Origin: Eubacterium pyruvativorans
Lineage (GTDB): Bacteria > Bacillota > Clostridia > Peptostreptococcales > Anaerovoracaceae
Reading direction: 5' to 3'
Length of the DNA: 64,000 nt
Assembly (NCBI RefSeq): GCF_900102225.1
Contig: NZ_FNBF01000005.1
Location: 1-64,000 of the forward strand
Below are positions 43,106 to 52,827 of this stretch, in pieces (within the stretch, counting starts at the first letter, position 1; the number at the start of each line of letters is the position of its first letter). A program made the position numbers and the translations under genes. Below the pieces are notes generated by a model. The model saw only the letters and a list, made by a program, of their open reading frames with translations. It did no database searches and had not been told where the DNA came from.

Positions 43106-43141
43106 AGACGAGGGGTCCGGAATCATCCGGGCTCCCCGTCT
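43106..43141 (+). terminator. Strong hairpin between plsX and rnc
   Basis: AGACGAGGGGTCCGG pairs with CCGGGCTCCCCGTCT (15-bp arms, one mismatch) across AATCAT. No T-run follows on either strand, so it may be a processing site. It occupies the place where acpP often lies. Confidence 0.45.
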
Positions 43142-43167
43142 CTTGACAGAAATAATCGGGAGGAACC

Positions 43168-43869
43168 ATGAACCGAAAAGAATTCGAACAGGAACTGCAG
43201 TATGCATTCCGGGACAGCTCCCTTCTCACGAAGGCACTGACCCACAGCTCATACTGCCGGGAGAAGGGCCTGGCGCCGAATCAGAGCAATGAGAGACTGG
43301 AGTTTCTCGGCGATGCTTTTTTGGATGCCATCACAGGGGCGGAACTGTACAAGCGGCTTTATTCGGTGAACGAAGGGAAGCTGACGAAGACAAGGGCTCT
43401 CGTGGTATGCGAAAAATCATTGGCGAAAGTAGGCAGAAGGCTTCGGATCGGCGAAGTGCTCCGGATGGGAAACGGAGAGGAGAAAACCGGGGGACGGGAC
43501 CGGGAGTCCATCGTGGCGGACGCCACGGAGGCCGTGATCGGTGCCATCTATCTGGACGGGGGATATGAGGAAGTGAGCCGTTTCGTGCTCCGGGAATTCG
43601 GATATCTGATCGACCAGGCGCTGAACGGCAGACTGTTCAGTGACTACAAGACGGAGGTTCAGGAAATTCTGCAGCAGGGCGGCGCAGAACCGCAGATCGA
43701 ATATAAGGTGACGAAAGAATCGGGACCGGATCATGACAAGACGTTTTATGTGGATCTGATCGTGAACGGCGAATGCTGCGGCTCCGGCGTCGGAAAGACG
43801 AAGAAGGAGGCGGAGCAGAACGCCGCCCGGGCGTCACTGGAGAAAGGGAAGAGAGAACATGTACTTTAA
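43168..43869 (+). CDS. rnc: Ribonuclease III
   Basis: RNase III is a double-strand-specific endonuclease for rRNA and mRNA processing. It has 233 residues. The catalytic signature NERLEFLGDAFLDAI is present, followed by ADATEAVIGAIYLDGG and a C-terminal double-stranded RNA-binding domain (YKTEVQEILQQGG...GKTKKEAEQNAARASLEK). The 3' end overlaps the smc start by 11 bases. Confidence 0.97.
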   Translation: MNRKEFEQELQYAFRDSSLLTKALTHSSYCREKGLAPNQSNERLEFLGDAFLDAITGAELYKRLYSVNEGKLTKTRALVVCEKSLAKVGRRLRIGEVLRMGNGEEKTGGRDRESIVADATEAVIGAIYLDGGYEEVSRFVLREFGYLIDQALNGRLFSDYKTEVQEILQQGGAEPQIEYKVTKESGPDHDKTFYVDLIVNGECCGSGVGKTKKEAEQNAARASLEKGKREHVL

Positions 43870-46800
43870 GCGTCTTGAAATACACGGATTCAAGTCGTTC
43901 GCAGACCCGGCAGTGATTGAATTCAATGAGGGAATCACGGCGATTGTGGGACCGAACGGCAGCGGAAAGAGTAATATCAGCGATGCGATCCGCTGGGTGC
44001 TGGGAGAGCAGAGCGCGAAGGAACTCCGGGGCGGGAAAATGGAAGAGGTCATCTTCAACGGTACGGAGAGCCGGAGAGCCCGGGGCATGGCGGAGGTGAC
44101 GCTGGTCATCGACAATGCAGAACGGAAACTGAATGTGGATTACACAGAAGTCGCCGTGACCCGCCGGATGTACCGCAGCGGAGAGAGTGAATATCTGATC
44201 AACGGCAATAACTGCCGCCTGAAGGATATCCGGGAACTCATCATGGATACAGGCATCGGTGTGGACGGTTATTCCATCATCGGGCAGGGAAGGATTGCGG
44301 ATATCATCAGCAACAAGACCGAGAGCCGCCGGAAAATTTTCGAAGAAGCGGCCGGTGTGGTGGCTTACAAGACCCGGCGGGCGGAGGCGGTGAAGAAACT
44401 GGAGACCACCTCCTCCAATCTGGAGCGGATTGACGATATTGTTTCCGAGCTGGATGACCGGATGGGCACCCTGAAGCGGGAGAGCGACAAGGCGAAGAAG
44501 TTCCAGAGCCTGAACGAACGGTATCGGGAACTGGAAGTCAATATTCTCCTGAAGAACATTGAGGATGCCCAGGAAAAGGCCGGGAAATTCAAGGTGGACA
44601 TTTCCGACCTGAAGGCGAAGGCGGAGTTCACAGAGGATAACCGGAAGCGGACCGGAACGGATATTCTGGACGCCGAGAAGCGGATTGAACGGGTCCGGAA
44701 ACAGATCAGTGAGATCCACGAGAAACTGCCGGAGGTGGCGGAGGCCCTGAGCAGCGCCCGGAAGGAGCAGCAGTTCAATCAGGAGCGCCGGAAGGCCATC
44801 GCCGCAGACAAGCAGCGGAACCGGGACCAGCTGGCAGCGCTGGAAATACGGATTGAAGCGGCAGAGAAAGAAATGGGGAGTCTGAAAGATGCCCGAGGGG
44901 ATCTTTCGGCCCGCCATCACGAACTGAATAATGATCTGGAGGAGAAGAAGCGGGACTATCAGCGGATTTCCCGGGGATCGGACGAGTCCAGGAAGATCAT
45001 CGATGAAGGAAATGACCGGCTGTACCACCTTCACAGCGAAGCTGCAGCGAAGAAGAGTGAGGCGGAAAGCATCGAGAGCTACAGCAGCTCCCTGGAGAAG
45101 CGGAAACGGCAGCTGCGCAGCGACTCCGAAGCGGCGGAAAGCCAGAAGAAGGTTTACGAGCAGAAGCTCCGGGAACTGGAAAACCGGATGAAGACGGCCC
45201 AGAACAACCGGGAGCGGATCGAAGGAGAAGTGCTGGAAGCGGGAAACCATTTCCGGCAGATCCGGGAGAAACGGGAGGAAGCCCGGAAATCCGCAGACCG
45301 GCTCCGGATTCAGATCGGTCAGATGGAATCCCGCCGGAAAACCATCGAGGAGATGGAACATAATTTCGAGGGATACAGTAATGCGGTCCGCTACATCATG
45401 CAGTCCGGCCTGATCGGAGTGGAAGGCGTGGCGGCGGACATGCTGGACGTGCCGGCGGGCATGGAGACGGCCATTGACACGGCGCTGGGTGCCGGAAGAC
45501 AGAATATCGTGATCCGGGATGACCGGGCGGCGAAGAAAGCGGTGACGGCATTGAAGCACAACCGGGCCGGCCGGCTGACTTTCCTGCCGGTGGACACCAT
45601 TGAAGCGAAGGCCGCCCAGGTGCCGCCGGAAATCGCAGAGGACGAAGGGTTCATCGGCCTGGCGGTGGAGCTGGTACATTATAATGAGCGGTACCGGAAT
45701 ATCTTCCGCTACCTGCTGGGACGTACCGGCGTCGTGCGGGATCTGGATGCGGCGATCCGGCTGTCGAAGAATCACGGTGTACGCCTGAAGTATGTCACGC
45801 TGGAAGGCGAAGTGGTGAATGCCGGCGGTGCCATCACCGGAGGAAGGTACCGGAACCAGGGTGCCACGCTGAGCGGCCGGCGGAATGAGATATCCCGTCT
45901 CGGCAATGAGATCGGTGCGGCCCAGGATGCCCTGCGGAAAACAGAGAATAACATTGCGGACCTGGACCGGACGTTGAAGATGCTCACAGAGAACATCAAC
46001 CATCTGAACGGACAGCAGCGGGAAAATGATCTGAAACTGACCGCACTGAAACCGCAGATCCAGGCGCTGAATACATCGGCGGACCGGATCGACCAGGTTG
46101 TGAAGAAGAATGGGGCGGAGATTGAGTCCATCGACCGGGAACTCCGGGAAACGGAACATATGGCGGAGACCCTGATGGAGGCCAGCCGGAATGCGGAAGA
46201 AGGGATCCGGAAGATCACCCGGGAGATCAGCGAGGCGGAAGATGCGGTGGCGGCGAAACTGGACGCCGTGGAGGCAGCCCGCAAGGCGCTGACGGAAGCC
46301 CGCATCGCCCTGCACGAGCTGGAAAGCGAGCAGAACGGACAGGAGTCGATCATCAGCCGGGCGAAGAAAGAACTGGAAGAGCTCCGGCGGGAGCGGACCG
46401 GTCTGAACGACCGGGGACAGGAACTGGAACGGGAGGAAAACCGCCTGAACACCGGTTCCTCGGATGCTTCCTCGGAAGTCCGGAAGCTGGAGCAGCAGAT
46501 GCAGACTCTGGAGGACCGGCTGGACGAGTTTGAGACAGAGCAGGGAGAGATCGAGAAGAAGAAGACGGCACTGTCCGGTGAGATCATCCGGTATGAGCAG
46601 GAAATCAACGCCTGCCGGGATCAGCAGTACCGCCTGGAAGTGAAAGCGGCGAAGAACGAAACCCAGCTGGAACACCTGAAGGACAAACTCTGGGATGAAT
46701 TCGAACTTTCCATGGCCCAGGCCATGGATCTGAAATGGGAGGTATTCGTCCTGTCCACATCGATCAATGAGGCCAGGGATCTGAAGAACCAGATCCGGGG

Positions 46801-47419
46801 ACTGGGGGATGTGAACATCAGCGCAATCCGGGAATACGAAAGCGTCCGGGAGCGGTACCGTTTCCTGCAGGAACAGCAGACCGACGTGAAGATGGCCCAG
46901 GACGAGCTGAATGCCATTATCGATGACATGGACCGGAAGATCGACCGGAAATTCAGAGAAAACTTCAACCATGTGGAATATAATTTCGAGCGGATCTTCA
47001 CGGAACTCTTTGGCGGAGGCCACGCAGAACTCCATATGACGGACGAACGGCATCCGCTGGAGTCGGACATTGAGATCGTCTCCCAGCCGCCGGGAAAGCG
47101 GCTGCAGAACATCAATCTGCTGTCCGGCGGGGAGAAGACAATGACGGCACTGGCACTGATGTTCGCCGTGCTCTGTGTGAAGCCCACGCCGTTCTGCATT
47201 CTGGATGAGGTGGAAGCGGCGCTGGACGACGAGAACATCGCACGGTTCTCCACATATCTGAAGAATTTCCATCAGACCCAGTTCGCCCTGATTACCCATC
47301 AGAAGGCGACCATGGAGCATGCGGATACCCTGTACGGCATCACCATGGCAGAAGAGGGGGTTTCGAAGATCATCAGCCTGAAGTTAGGAGATCCGGAAGC
47401 GGAGAACTTCGTGGAATAG
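43859..47419 (+). CDS. smc: Chromosome partition protein SMC
   Basis: This 1,186-residue SMC ATPase is for chromosome condensation and segregation with ScpA/ScpB. The N-terminal head has Walker A GPNGSGKSN, then a long coiled coil, a hinge around residues 510-670 (GVEGVAADMLDVPAGMETAIDTALG ... GVRLKYVTLEGEVVNAGGAITGG), a second coiled coil and the C-terminal head with the signature LLSGGEKTMTALALMFA and Walker B FCILDEVEAALDD. The length matches the family. Confidence 0.98.
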   Translation: MYFKRLEIHGFKSFADPAVIEFNEGITAIVGPNGSGKSNISDAIRWVLGEQSAKELRGGKMEEVIFNGTESRRARGMAEVTLVIDNAERKLNVDYTEVAVTRRMYRSGESEYLINGNNCRLKDIRELIMDTGIGVDGYSIIGQGRIADIISNKTESRRKIFEEAAGVVAYKTRRAEAVKKLETTSSNLERIDDIVSELDDRMGTLKRESDKAKKFQSLNERYRELEVNILLKNIEDAQEKAGKFKVDISDLKAKAEFTEDNRKRTGTDILDAEKRIERVRKQISEIHEKLPEVAEALSSARKEQQFNQERRKAIAADKQRNRDQLAALEIRIEAAEKEMGSLKDARGDLSARHHELNNDLEEKKRDYQRISRGSDESRKIIDEGNDRLYHLHSEAAAKKSEAESIESYSSSLEKRKRQLRSDSEAAESQKKVYEQKLRELENRMKTAQNNRERIEGEVLEAGNHFRQIREKREEARKSADRLRIQIGQMESRRKTIEEMEHNFEGYSNAVRYIMQSGLIGVEGVAADMLDVPAGMETAIDTALGAGRQNIVIRDDRAAKKAVTALKHNRAGRLTFLPVDTIEAKAAQVPPEIAEDEGFIGLAVELVHYNERYRNIFRYLLGRTGVVRDLDAAIRLSKNHGVRLKYVTLEGEVVNAGGAITGGRYRNQGATLSGRRNEISRLGNEIGAAQDALRKTENNIADLDRTLKMLTENINHLNGQQRENDLKLTALKPQIQALNTSADRIDQVVKKNGAEIESIDRELRETEHMAETLMEASRNAEEGIRKITREISEAEDAVAAKLDAVEAARKALTEARIALHELESEQNGQESIISRAKKELEELRRERTGLNDRGQELEREENRLNTGSSDASSEVRKLEQQMQTLEDRLDEFETEQGEIEKKKTALSGEIIRYEQEINACRDQQYRLEVKAAKNETQLEHLKDKLWDEFELSMAQAMDLKWEVFVLSTSINEARDLKNQIRGLGDVNISAIREYESVRERYRFLQEQQTDVKMAQDELNAIIDDMDRKIDRKFRENFNHVEYNFERIFTELFGGGHAELHMTDERHPLESDIEIVSQPPGKRLQNINLLSGGEKTMTALALMFAVLCVKPTPFCILDEVEAALDDENIARFSTYLKNFHQTQFALITHQKATMEHADTLYGITMAEEGVSKIISLKLGDPEAENFVE

Positions 47420-47438
47420 AGACAGGAGGCATATATAT

Positions 47439-48416
47439 ATGGCATTGACAGCGAAGAAGAAAGGCTTTTTCGGCCGGCTGTCCCAGCGTATCGGTGACGT
47501 GCTGCTGATGCGCGGAAAAGTGGATGAGGCCATGCTGGATGAACTGGAAGAGGTGATCATCACCTCCGACATCGGCATGGACACCACCATGAAAATCATG
47601 GACCGGCTCCGGGAACGGATCCGTTACGACCGGATCGAGGATCCGGAGAAGGTGAAGGAAGTCCTGACGGAAATTATTGCATCCCTGATGGACAAAGGGG
47701 AGCGGTGTGCGCTCTCTGAAGAGTATCCGCTGATCATCATGATGATCGGCATCAACGGCGGCGGAAAAACCACCACCATTGCGAAGCTGGGTCACCGGCT
47801 CCGGGAACAGGGAAAAACCGTTATGTTCGCTGCGGCAGACACCTTCCGGGCGGCGGCCAGCGAACAGCTGGAGATCTGGGGAAACCGGATCGGCATCAAT
47901 ACCGTGCGCCATCAGGAAGGTGCAGATCCCAGTGCGGTGCTGTTCGACGCTGTTCAGAGTGCGAAGGCGAAGCACATCGATGTGCTGATCTGCGACACGG
48001 CGGGCCGGCTGCAGAACAAGAAAAATCTGATGAATGAGCTGGAGAAGATGAACAAGGTCATCGACCGGGAGTATCCGGAAGCAGCCAGAGAAACCCTGCT
48101 GATTCTGGATGCCACCAACGGGAAGAATGCAATCTCCCAGACGAAAGAATTCAACGAAGTGGCGCCGCTGACCGGAGTGGTGATCACGAAAATGGACGGA
48201 ACAGCCAAGGGCGGCATCGCTGTCACCGTGGCAGACCAGTTCGACATGCCGATCAAGTTCATCGGCGTGGGCGAGACGATCGATGATCTGGAAGCCTTCG
48301 ATGCGAAGGCCTTCGCGGACAGCATTTTCGAAGGCGAGGAGATCGGCGTCCCTTCTGAGGATTCCCACCCAGAAAGCGAGACAGAGACAGAGAACCGGGA
48401 GGAAGAACATGAGTAA
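47439..48416 (+). CDS. ftsY: Signal recognition particle receptor FtsY
   Basis: FtsY is the SRP-receptor GTPase at the membrane. It has 325 residues and a short N-terminus without a long acidic A domain, as usual in Firmicutes. The NG domain is clear: GINGGGKTTTIAKLG (G1), DTFRAAASEQL, DTAGRLQNKKNLM (G3), TKMDGTAKGG (G4) and FIGVGETIDDLEAF. The gene for its partner Ffh, often next door, is not in this window. It overlaps der by 8 bases. Confidence 0.97.
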   Translation: MALTAKKKGFFGRLSQRIGDVLLMRGKVDEAMLDELEEVIITSDIGMDTTMKIMDRLRERIRYDRIEDPEKVKEVLTEIIASLMDKGERCALSEEYPLIIMMIGINGGGKTTTIAKLGHRLREQGKTVMFAAADTFRAAASEQLEIWGNRIGINTVRHQEGADPSAVLFDAVQSAKAKHIDVLICDTAGRLQNKKNLMNELEKMNKVIDREYPEAARETLLILDATNGKNAISQTKEFNEVAPLTGVVITKMDGTAKGGIAVTVADQFDMPIKFIGVGETIDDLEAFDAKAFADSIFEGEEIGVPSEDSHPESETETENREEEHE

Positions 48417-49731
48417 ACCAATCGTAGCAGTTGTCGGAAGGCCGAATGTGGGGAAGTCCACCTTCTTCAACCTTCTCACCGGCACGAAGAAGGCGATCGT
48501 GGAAGATACGCCGGGGGTCACCCGTGACCGGATCTATGCGGAGACCGACTGGAACGGACGGGAGTTCGCAGTGATCGATACCGGCGGCATCGAGGCGAGA
48601 ACTGATGATATCATTCTCTCCCAGATGCGGGAGCAGGCGGAAGTGGCCATGGATATGGCAGATGTCATTGTCTTCATGGTGGACGGAAAGGAAGGCCTGA
48701 CCGCCGCAGATGAAGAGGTGGCCGGTATGCTCCGCCGCACCGGAAAGAAGATCATTCTGCTGGTGAACAAGGTGGACAAGGCCAACCAGCTGCCGGACAC
48801 TTTTTATGATTTTTATAACCTGGGGATCGGCGAACCAATTCCGATTTCCTCGGCGAACCGTACCAATGTGGGAGACGTGCTGGACGACATCGTGGCCAGC
48901 TTCCCGGACGGATCCACCGAGAAGGATGAAACCATCGGCATCGCCGTCATCGGCCGGCCGAATGTGGGGAAATCCTCTCTGGTGAATGCGCTGATCGGAA
49001 AGAACCGGGTCATCGTCTCGCCGATTGCCGGCACCACCAGAGACTCCGTGGACACGCCGTTCCGCTGGGAAGGCAGAGAATACACGCTGATTGACACGGC
49101 GGGAATCCGCCGGAAATCGAAGATCTATGCGGACGTGGAGAAGTTCAGTGTTCTCCGGGCCGTGGCTGCCATCGAGCGGGCCGATGTCTGCATCGTGATG
49201 ATCGACGGAACGGCCGGCGTCACGGAGCAGGATAAGCGGATTGCCGGCCTGGCTCACGAAGCCGGAAAGGGTGTGGTCATCTGCGTGAACAAGTGGGACC
49301 TGGTGGAGAAGGAAACCAACACCATGAAAACCTACACCCAGGTCGTCCGTTCGGAACTGCCGTTCCTGGGGTATGCGCCGGTGCTGTTCATCTCTGTGCT
49401 GAACAAGACCCGGCTCCGGGACGTTATGGTCTATGCGGAAGCTGCAGCGGAAAACAGTGCTCTCAGAGTGCCGACAGGACAGCTGAACAGTCTGATTGCC
49501 GACGCCATGATGATGCAGCAGCCGCCGGCGGACAAGGGCCGGCGCCTGAAAATCTACTACGCCAGCCAGATCGGCGTGAAACCGCCGCTGTTCAGTTTCC
49601 AGATCAACGACCGGAAGCTGATCCACTTCTCCTACAACCGGTACCTGGAGAACCGGATCCGGGAGGCCTTCGGCTTCGACGGAACCCCGATCAAGTTCGT
49701 GTTCCGGGAGAAGAGGAAGAGAGAACAGTAG
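48409..49731 (+). CDS. der: Ribosome-associated GTPase Der (EngA)
   Basis: Der is an essential double GTPase for 50S assembly. It has 440 residues with two G domains: GRPNVGKST near the N-terminus and a second GRPNVGKSS around residue 184, each with DTAG/DTGG and NKxD motifs (NKVDKAN; NKWDLVEKE). A C-terminal KH-like domain follows. ATG 48409 follows GGGAGGAAG inside the ftsY end; longer frames only reflect overlap with ftsY. Confidence 0.97.
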   Translation: MSKPIVAVVGRPNVGKSTFFNLLTGTKKAIVEDTPGVTRDRIYAETDWNGREFAVIDTGGIEARTDDIILSQMREQAEVAMDMADVIVFMVDGKEGLTAADEEVAGMLRRTGKKIILLVNKVDKANQLPDTFYDFYNLGIGEPIPISSANRTNVGDVLDDIVASFPDGSTEKDETIGIAVIGRPNVGKSSLVNALIGKNRVIVSPIAGTTRDSVDTPFRWEGREYTLIDTAGIRRKSKIYADVEKFSVLRAVAAIERADVCIVMIDGTAGVTEQDKRIAGLAHEAGKGVVICVNKWDLVEKETNTMKTYTQVVRSELPFLGYAPVLFISVLNKTRLRDVMVYAEAAAENSALRVPTGQLNSLIADAMMMQQPPADKGRRLKIYYASQIGVKPPLFSFQINDRKLIHFSYNRYLENRIREAFGFDGTPIKFVFREKRKREQ

Positions 49732-49732
49732 C

Positions 49733-50347
49733 ATGGAACAGATCAGTCTGAGTTTCGTCATCGCCATGATTGTGGCCTATCTTCTGGGGAATATTTCTCC
49801 TTCCACGATCCTCGGCAGGATGCACGGAATTGATATCAAGAAAGAGGGCAGCGGCAACGCCGGTGCCACCAATACTCTTCGCGTCCTGGGGCCCAGGGCA
49901 GCCGCAGTCACCTTCCTGGTGGATGTGATGAAAGGGGTCATGGCGGTCATTCTCGCAGAACAGATGGCCGGTCCGGCCGCCGGACGATGGGCGTGTCTTT
50001 TCGTCATGCTGGGCCATGTATGGCCTGTGGTGCTCCGGTTCCGGGGCGGCAAGGGAGTGGCAGTGTCCTTCGGCGCCATTCTTGCCGTCAACTGGAAGCT
50101 GGCGCTGCTGCTGCTGCTGATTGTGGTGGTGGCCGTGGTGATCACCCGGAAGGTATCCTTCGGCTCCATCGCTGCGTGTGTGAGTTTCCCGGTGCTGGGA
50201 TATCTCCTGGAGCGGGAATTCATGCCGGTGGGGGTCATTATGGCGCTGATCATTCTGTATGCGCATCGTTCCAACATCGGCAGACTTATGCGGGGAGAAG
50301 AGAATTCGATTCACTTCAGCCGGAAAAAGGAGGATCATCAGTCATGA
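49733..50347 (+). CDS. plsY: Acyl-phosphate:glycerol-3-phosphate acyltransferase PlsY
   Basis: This 204-residue inner-membrane acyltransferase takes acyl-phosphate from PlsX to make lysophosphatidic acid. It has about five membrane segments. Signature loops are GSGNAGATNTLRVLG and LGHVWPVVLRFRGGKGVAVSFG. The substrate-supplying gpsA starts within its stop codon, so glycerol-3-phosphate production and use are coupled. Confidence 0.96.
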   Translation: MEQISLSFVIAMIVAYLLGNISPSTILGRMHGIDIKKEGSGNAGATNTLRVLGPRAAAVTFLVDVMKGVMAVILAEQMAGPAAGRWACLFVMLGHVWPVVLRFRGGKGVAVSFGAILAVNWKLALLLLLIVVVAVVITRKVSFGSIAACVSFPVLGYLLEREFMPVGVIMALIILYAHRSNIGRLMRGEENSIHFSRKKEDHQS

Positions 50348-51372
50348 AAAAAACAATTGCGGTGATCGGTGCAGGAAGCTGGGGCACCGCTCTGGCCATG
50401 ACCCTGGCCCATAACGGCCATACGGTGAAACTGACCACCAGAAGCAGGGAACATATTCAGCAGATGCGGGAGACCCGCAGAAATGAGCGTTATCTTCCGG
50501 GGATTCGCCTGGAGGACGGCATTCAGGTTGTGGATACAGATTATGAGGCGATTGAAGGGGCGGATATGGTGGTATTCGCCGCACCGGCCCAGCATTTCCG
50601 GGACGCTTTCGTTCACGCCGTATCCGCCATCGACGACGGAACCATCATCGTCAACGTGGCCAAGGGAATCGAACGGGGAACCCTGATGACTTTGTCCCAG
50701 GTAGCCCACATTCTCCGGCGGGATCTGCCGTACGTCACCCTGTCCGGTCCTTCCCACGCGGAGGAAGTATGCCGGTTCATGCCCACTACGGTGGTGGCGG
50801 CATCCCGGGACCAGGAAGCGGCCAGGGCCGTGCAGGATGTATTCATGTCGGAGCGTTTCCGGGTGTACACCAGCAGCGACGTGATCGGCGTGGAGCTGGG
50901 AGGCGCACTGAAGAATATCATTGCGCTGGGCGCCGGCGTTTCCGACGGAATCGGGTTCGGTGACAATGCGAAGGCGGCGCTGATGACCCGGGGTATCACG
51001 GAGATGACCCGTCTGGGAGTGGCTATGGGAGCGAAACCTTCCACGTTTGCCGGGCTGTCTGGTGTGGGGGACCTGATTGTCACCTGTACTTCCATGCATT
51101 CCCGGAACCGCCGCTGCGGTATTCTGATGGGACAGGGCAAGTCCCCGGAGGAAGCCCAGAAGGAAGTGGGCATGGTGGTGGAGGGAATCACCACCTGCGA
51201 GGCGGCCTTCAAGCTGCGCCGGACGAAGCACGTGGAGATGCCGATCACAGAATGTATTTACAGATGTATCAAGGGGGAGATCGGACCGGAGGAAGCGGTG
51301 AGTCTCCTGATGACCAGAGAGAAAAAGGACGAGGTCCAGCCGGATCTCGATTTCGGAGAGGTTCATGGATAA
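50344..51372 (+). CDS. gpsA: Glycerol-3-phosphate dehydrogenase [NAD(P)+]
   Basis: GpsA makes sn-glycerol 3-phosphate from dihydroxyacetone phosphate for phospholipid synthesis. It has 342 residues. The N-terminal dinucleotide fold is IAVIGAGSWGTALAMTLAHNGH. The catalytic lysine lies in ELGGALKNIIALGAGVSDG, followed by GDLIVTCTSMHSRNRRCG. The start ATG 50344 overlaps the plsY stop. Its 3' end overlaps miaB. Confidence 0.96.
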   Translation: MKKTIAVIGAGSWGTALAMTLAHNGHTVKLTTRSREHIQQMRETRRNERYLPGIRLEDGIQVVDTDYEAIEGADMVVFAAPAQHFRDAFVHAVSAIDDGTIIVNVAKGIERGTLMTLSQVAHILRRDLPYVTLSGPSHAEEVCRFMPTTVVAASRDQEAARAVQDVFMSERFRVYTSSDVIGVELGGALKNIIALGAGVSDGIGFGDNAKAALMTRGITEMTRLGVAMGAKPSTFAGLSGVGDLIVTCTSMHSRNRRCGILMGQGKSPEEAQKEVGMVVEGITTCEAAFKLRRTKHVEMPITECIYRCIKGEIGPEEAVSLLMTREKKDEVQPDLDFGEVHG

Positions 51373-52795
51373 AACATTTCATATTACAACATTCGGATGT
51401 CAGATGAACGAGCATGACTCGGAGATTATGGCGGGTATGCTTCTGGAGCGGGGCTACCGGCAGGAAAAGGAACGGAAAGACGCGAACATCGAGATCATCA
51501 ATACCTGCAGCGTCCGGGAAAATGCGGACAAGCGGTTCTTCGGAACCCTGGGACAGCTGAAGCGCCGCCACGAGAAGGACCCGGACTTCGTGGTCTGTGT
51601 GTGCGGATGCATGATGCAGCAGCAGCGCATCATCGACCAGCTGAAGGCGAAATATCCGTGGGTGGACCTGATTTTCGGCACCCACAACATCAGCCGCATG
51701 CCGGATCTTCTGGAGAACGTGCTTTCCCGGCGGGACCAGGAAATTGAAATCTGGGACGGGGGGAGAGAGATCGTGGAAGGTCTGCCTGCCCGGCGGCTGT
51801 TCCGGAGCAAGGCGTTTGTGAATATCACATTCGGATGCAATAATTTTTGTACATACTGCATCGTACCGTATACCAGGGGCCGGGAGCGGAGCCGGGCGCC
51901 GGAAGAAATTCTGAAGGAAATCTGCGGCCTGGCTGCGGACGGGGTGAAGGAAGTGACGCTGCTGGGGCAGAATGTGAACTCCTACCGGGGGACATATGAG
52001 GATCCGGCGACAAAGGACAGGGCGGCGGACCGTTCGGCCGACTATGATTACTGTTCCTTCAGCCACCTCATCCGGCTGATTGCGGAGATCGACGGCATCG
52101 AAAGAATCCGGTTCATGACTTCCCACCCGAAGGATTTGTCCGACGAATTGATCCGCACATTTGCGAATACACCGAAGTTGTGCCATAATATCCATTTGCC
52201 GGTGCAGTCGGGATCCGACCGGATTCTGAAGCGGATGAACCGGCACTATGACAGGGAGAAATATCTGGGTCTGGTGGAGAAGCTCCGCCGGGCCGTGCCG
52301 GACATGACGATTTCAACGGATATCATCGTGGGGTTCCCGGGAGAGACGGAGGAGGACTTCGAGGATACCCTGGATATCGTCCGTCGGGTGCGGTATGATT
52401 CTGCGTTCACGTTCCTCTATTCGATCCGGAAGGGAACGCCGGCCGCAGAGTATGAAGACCAGGTTCCGGAAGAAGTGAAGCATGAACGGTTCAACCGTCT
52501 GGTGGAACTGGTGGATCAGATCAGCGCCGAGAAGAATGCGGCGTATGAGGGTACGGTCCGGCAGGTGCTGGTGGAGGGCCGCAGCAAGCGGAACCGCGGC
52601 TCACTGTCGGGAAGAACGGACGGCTTCAAGCTGGTCAACTTCCCTGCGGATCCGAAGAACCTCCCGGAGGAGGTCAGAGGCGATGCCCGGACGGTGCAGG
52701 AGATGGAAGACCGTCTAACCGGACATTTCGTGAATGTGAAAATCACGAAGGGGAAGACATTCAGCCTGGAAGGGCAGATCGTTTCAGAGAATTAA
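51365..52795 (+). CDS. miaB: tRNA-2-methylthio-N6-dimethylallyladenosine synthase MiaB
   Basis: MiaB is a radical-SAM methylthiotransferase that modifies i6A37 of tRNAs. It has 476 residues. The N-terminal UPF0004 domain supplies three cluster cysteines (FGCQMNEHDSE, NTCSVRENADKR, CGCMMQQ), the radical-SAM motif is FGCNNFCTYCIVPYTRGRERS, and a C-terminal TRAM domain ends the protein. Overlap with gpsA places it at the end of the plsX-to-gpsA run. Confidence 0.96.
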   Translation: MDKTFHITTFGCQMNEHDSEIMAGMLLERGYRQEKERKDANIEIINTCSVRENADKRFFGTLGQLKRRHEKDPDFVVCVCGCMMQQQRIIDQLKAKYPWVDLIFGTHNISRMPDLLENVLSRRDQEIEIWDGGREIVEGLPARRLFRSKAFVNITFGCNNFCTYCIVPYTRGRERSRAPEEILKEICGLAADGVKEVTLLGQNVNSYRGTYEDPATKDRAADRSADYDYCSFSHLIRLIAEIDGIERIRFMTSHPKDLSDELIRTFANTPKLCHNIHLPVQSGSDRILKRMNRHYDREKYLGLVEKLRRAVPDMTISTDIIVGFPGETEEDFEDTLDIVRRVRYDSAFTFLYSIRKGTPAAEYEDQVPEEVKHERFNRLVELVDQISAEKNAAYEGTVRQVLVEGRSKRNRGSLSGRTDGFKLVNFPADPKNLPEEVRGDARTVQEMEDRLTGHFVNVKITKGKTFSLEGQIVSEN

Positions 52796-52827
52796 TACGT
52801 TACATGTAACAGGAGGCTGAGTTTACT

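Noticed and set aside
43637-47320. 1,227-codon minus-strand frame opposite smc
   Set aside because: It is a long antisense frame produced by codon bias in smc. The plus strand encodes an unmistakable SMC protein.
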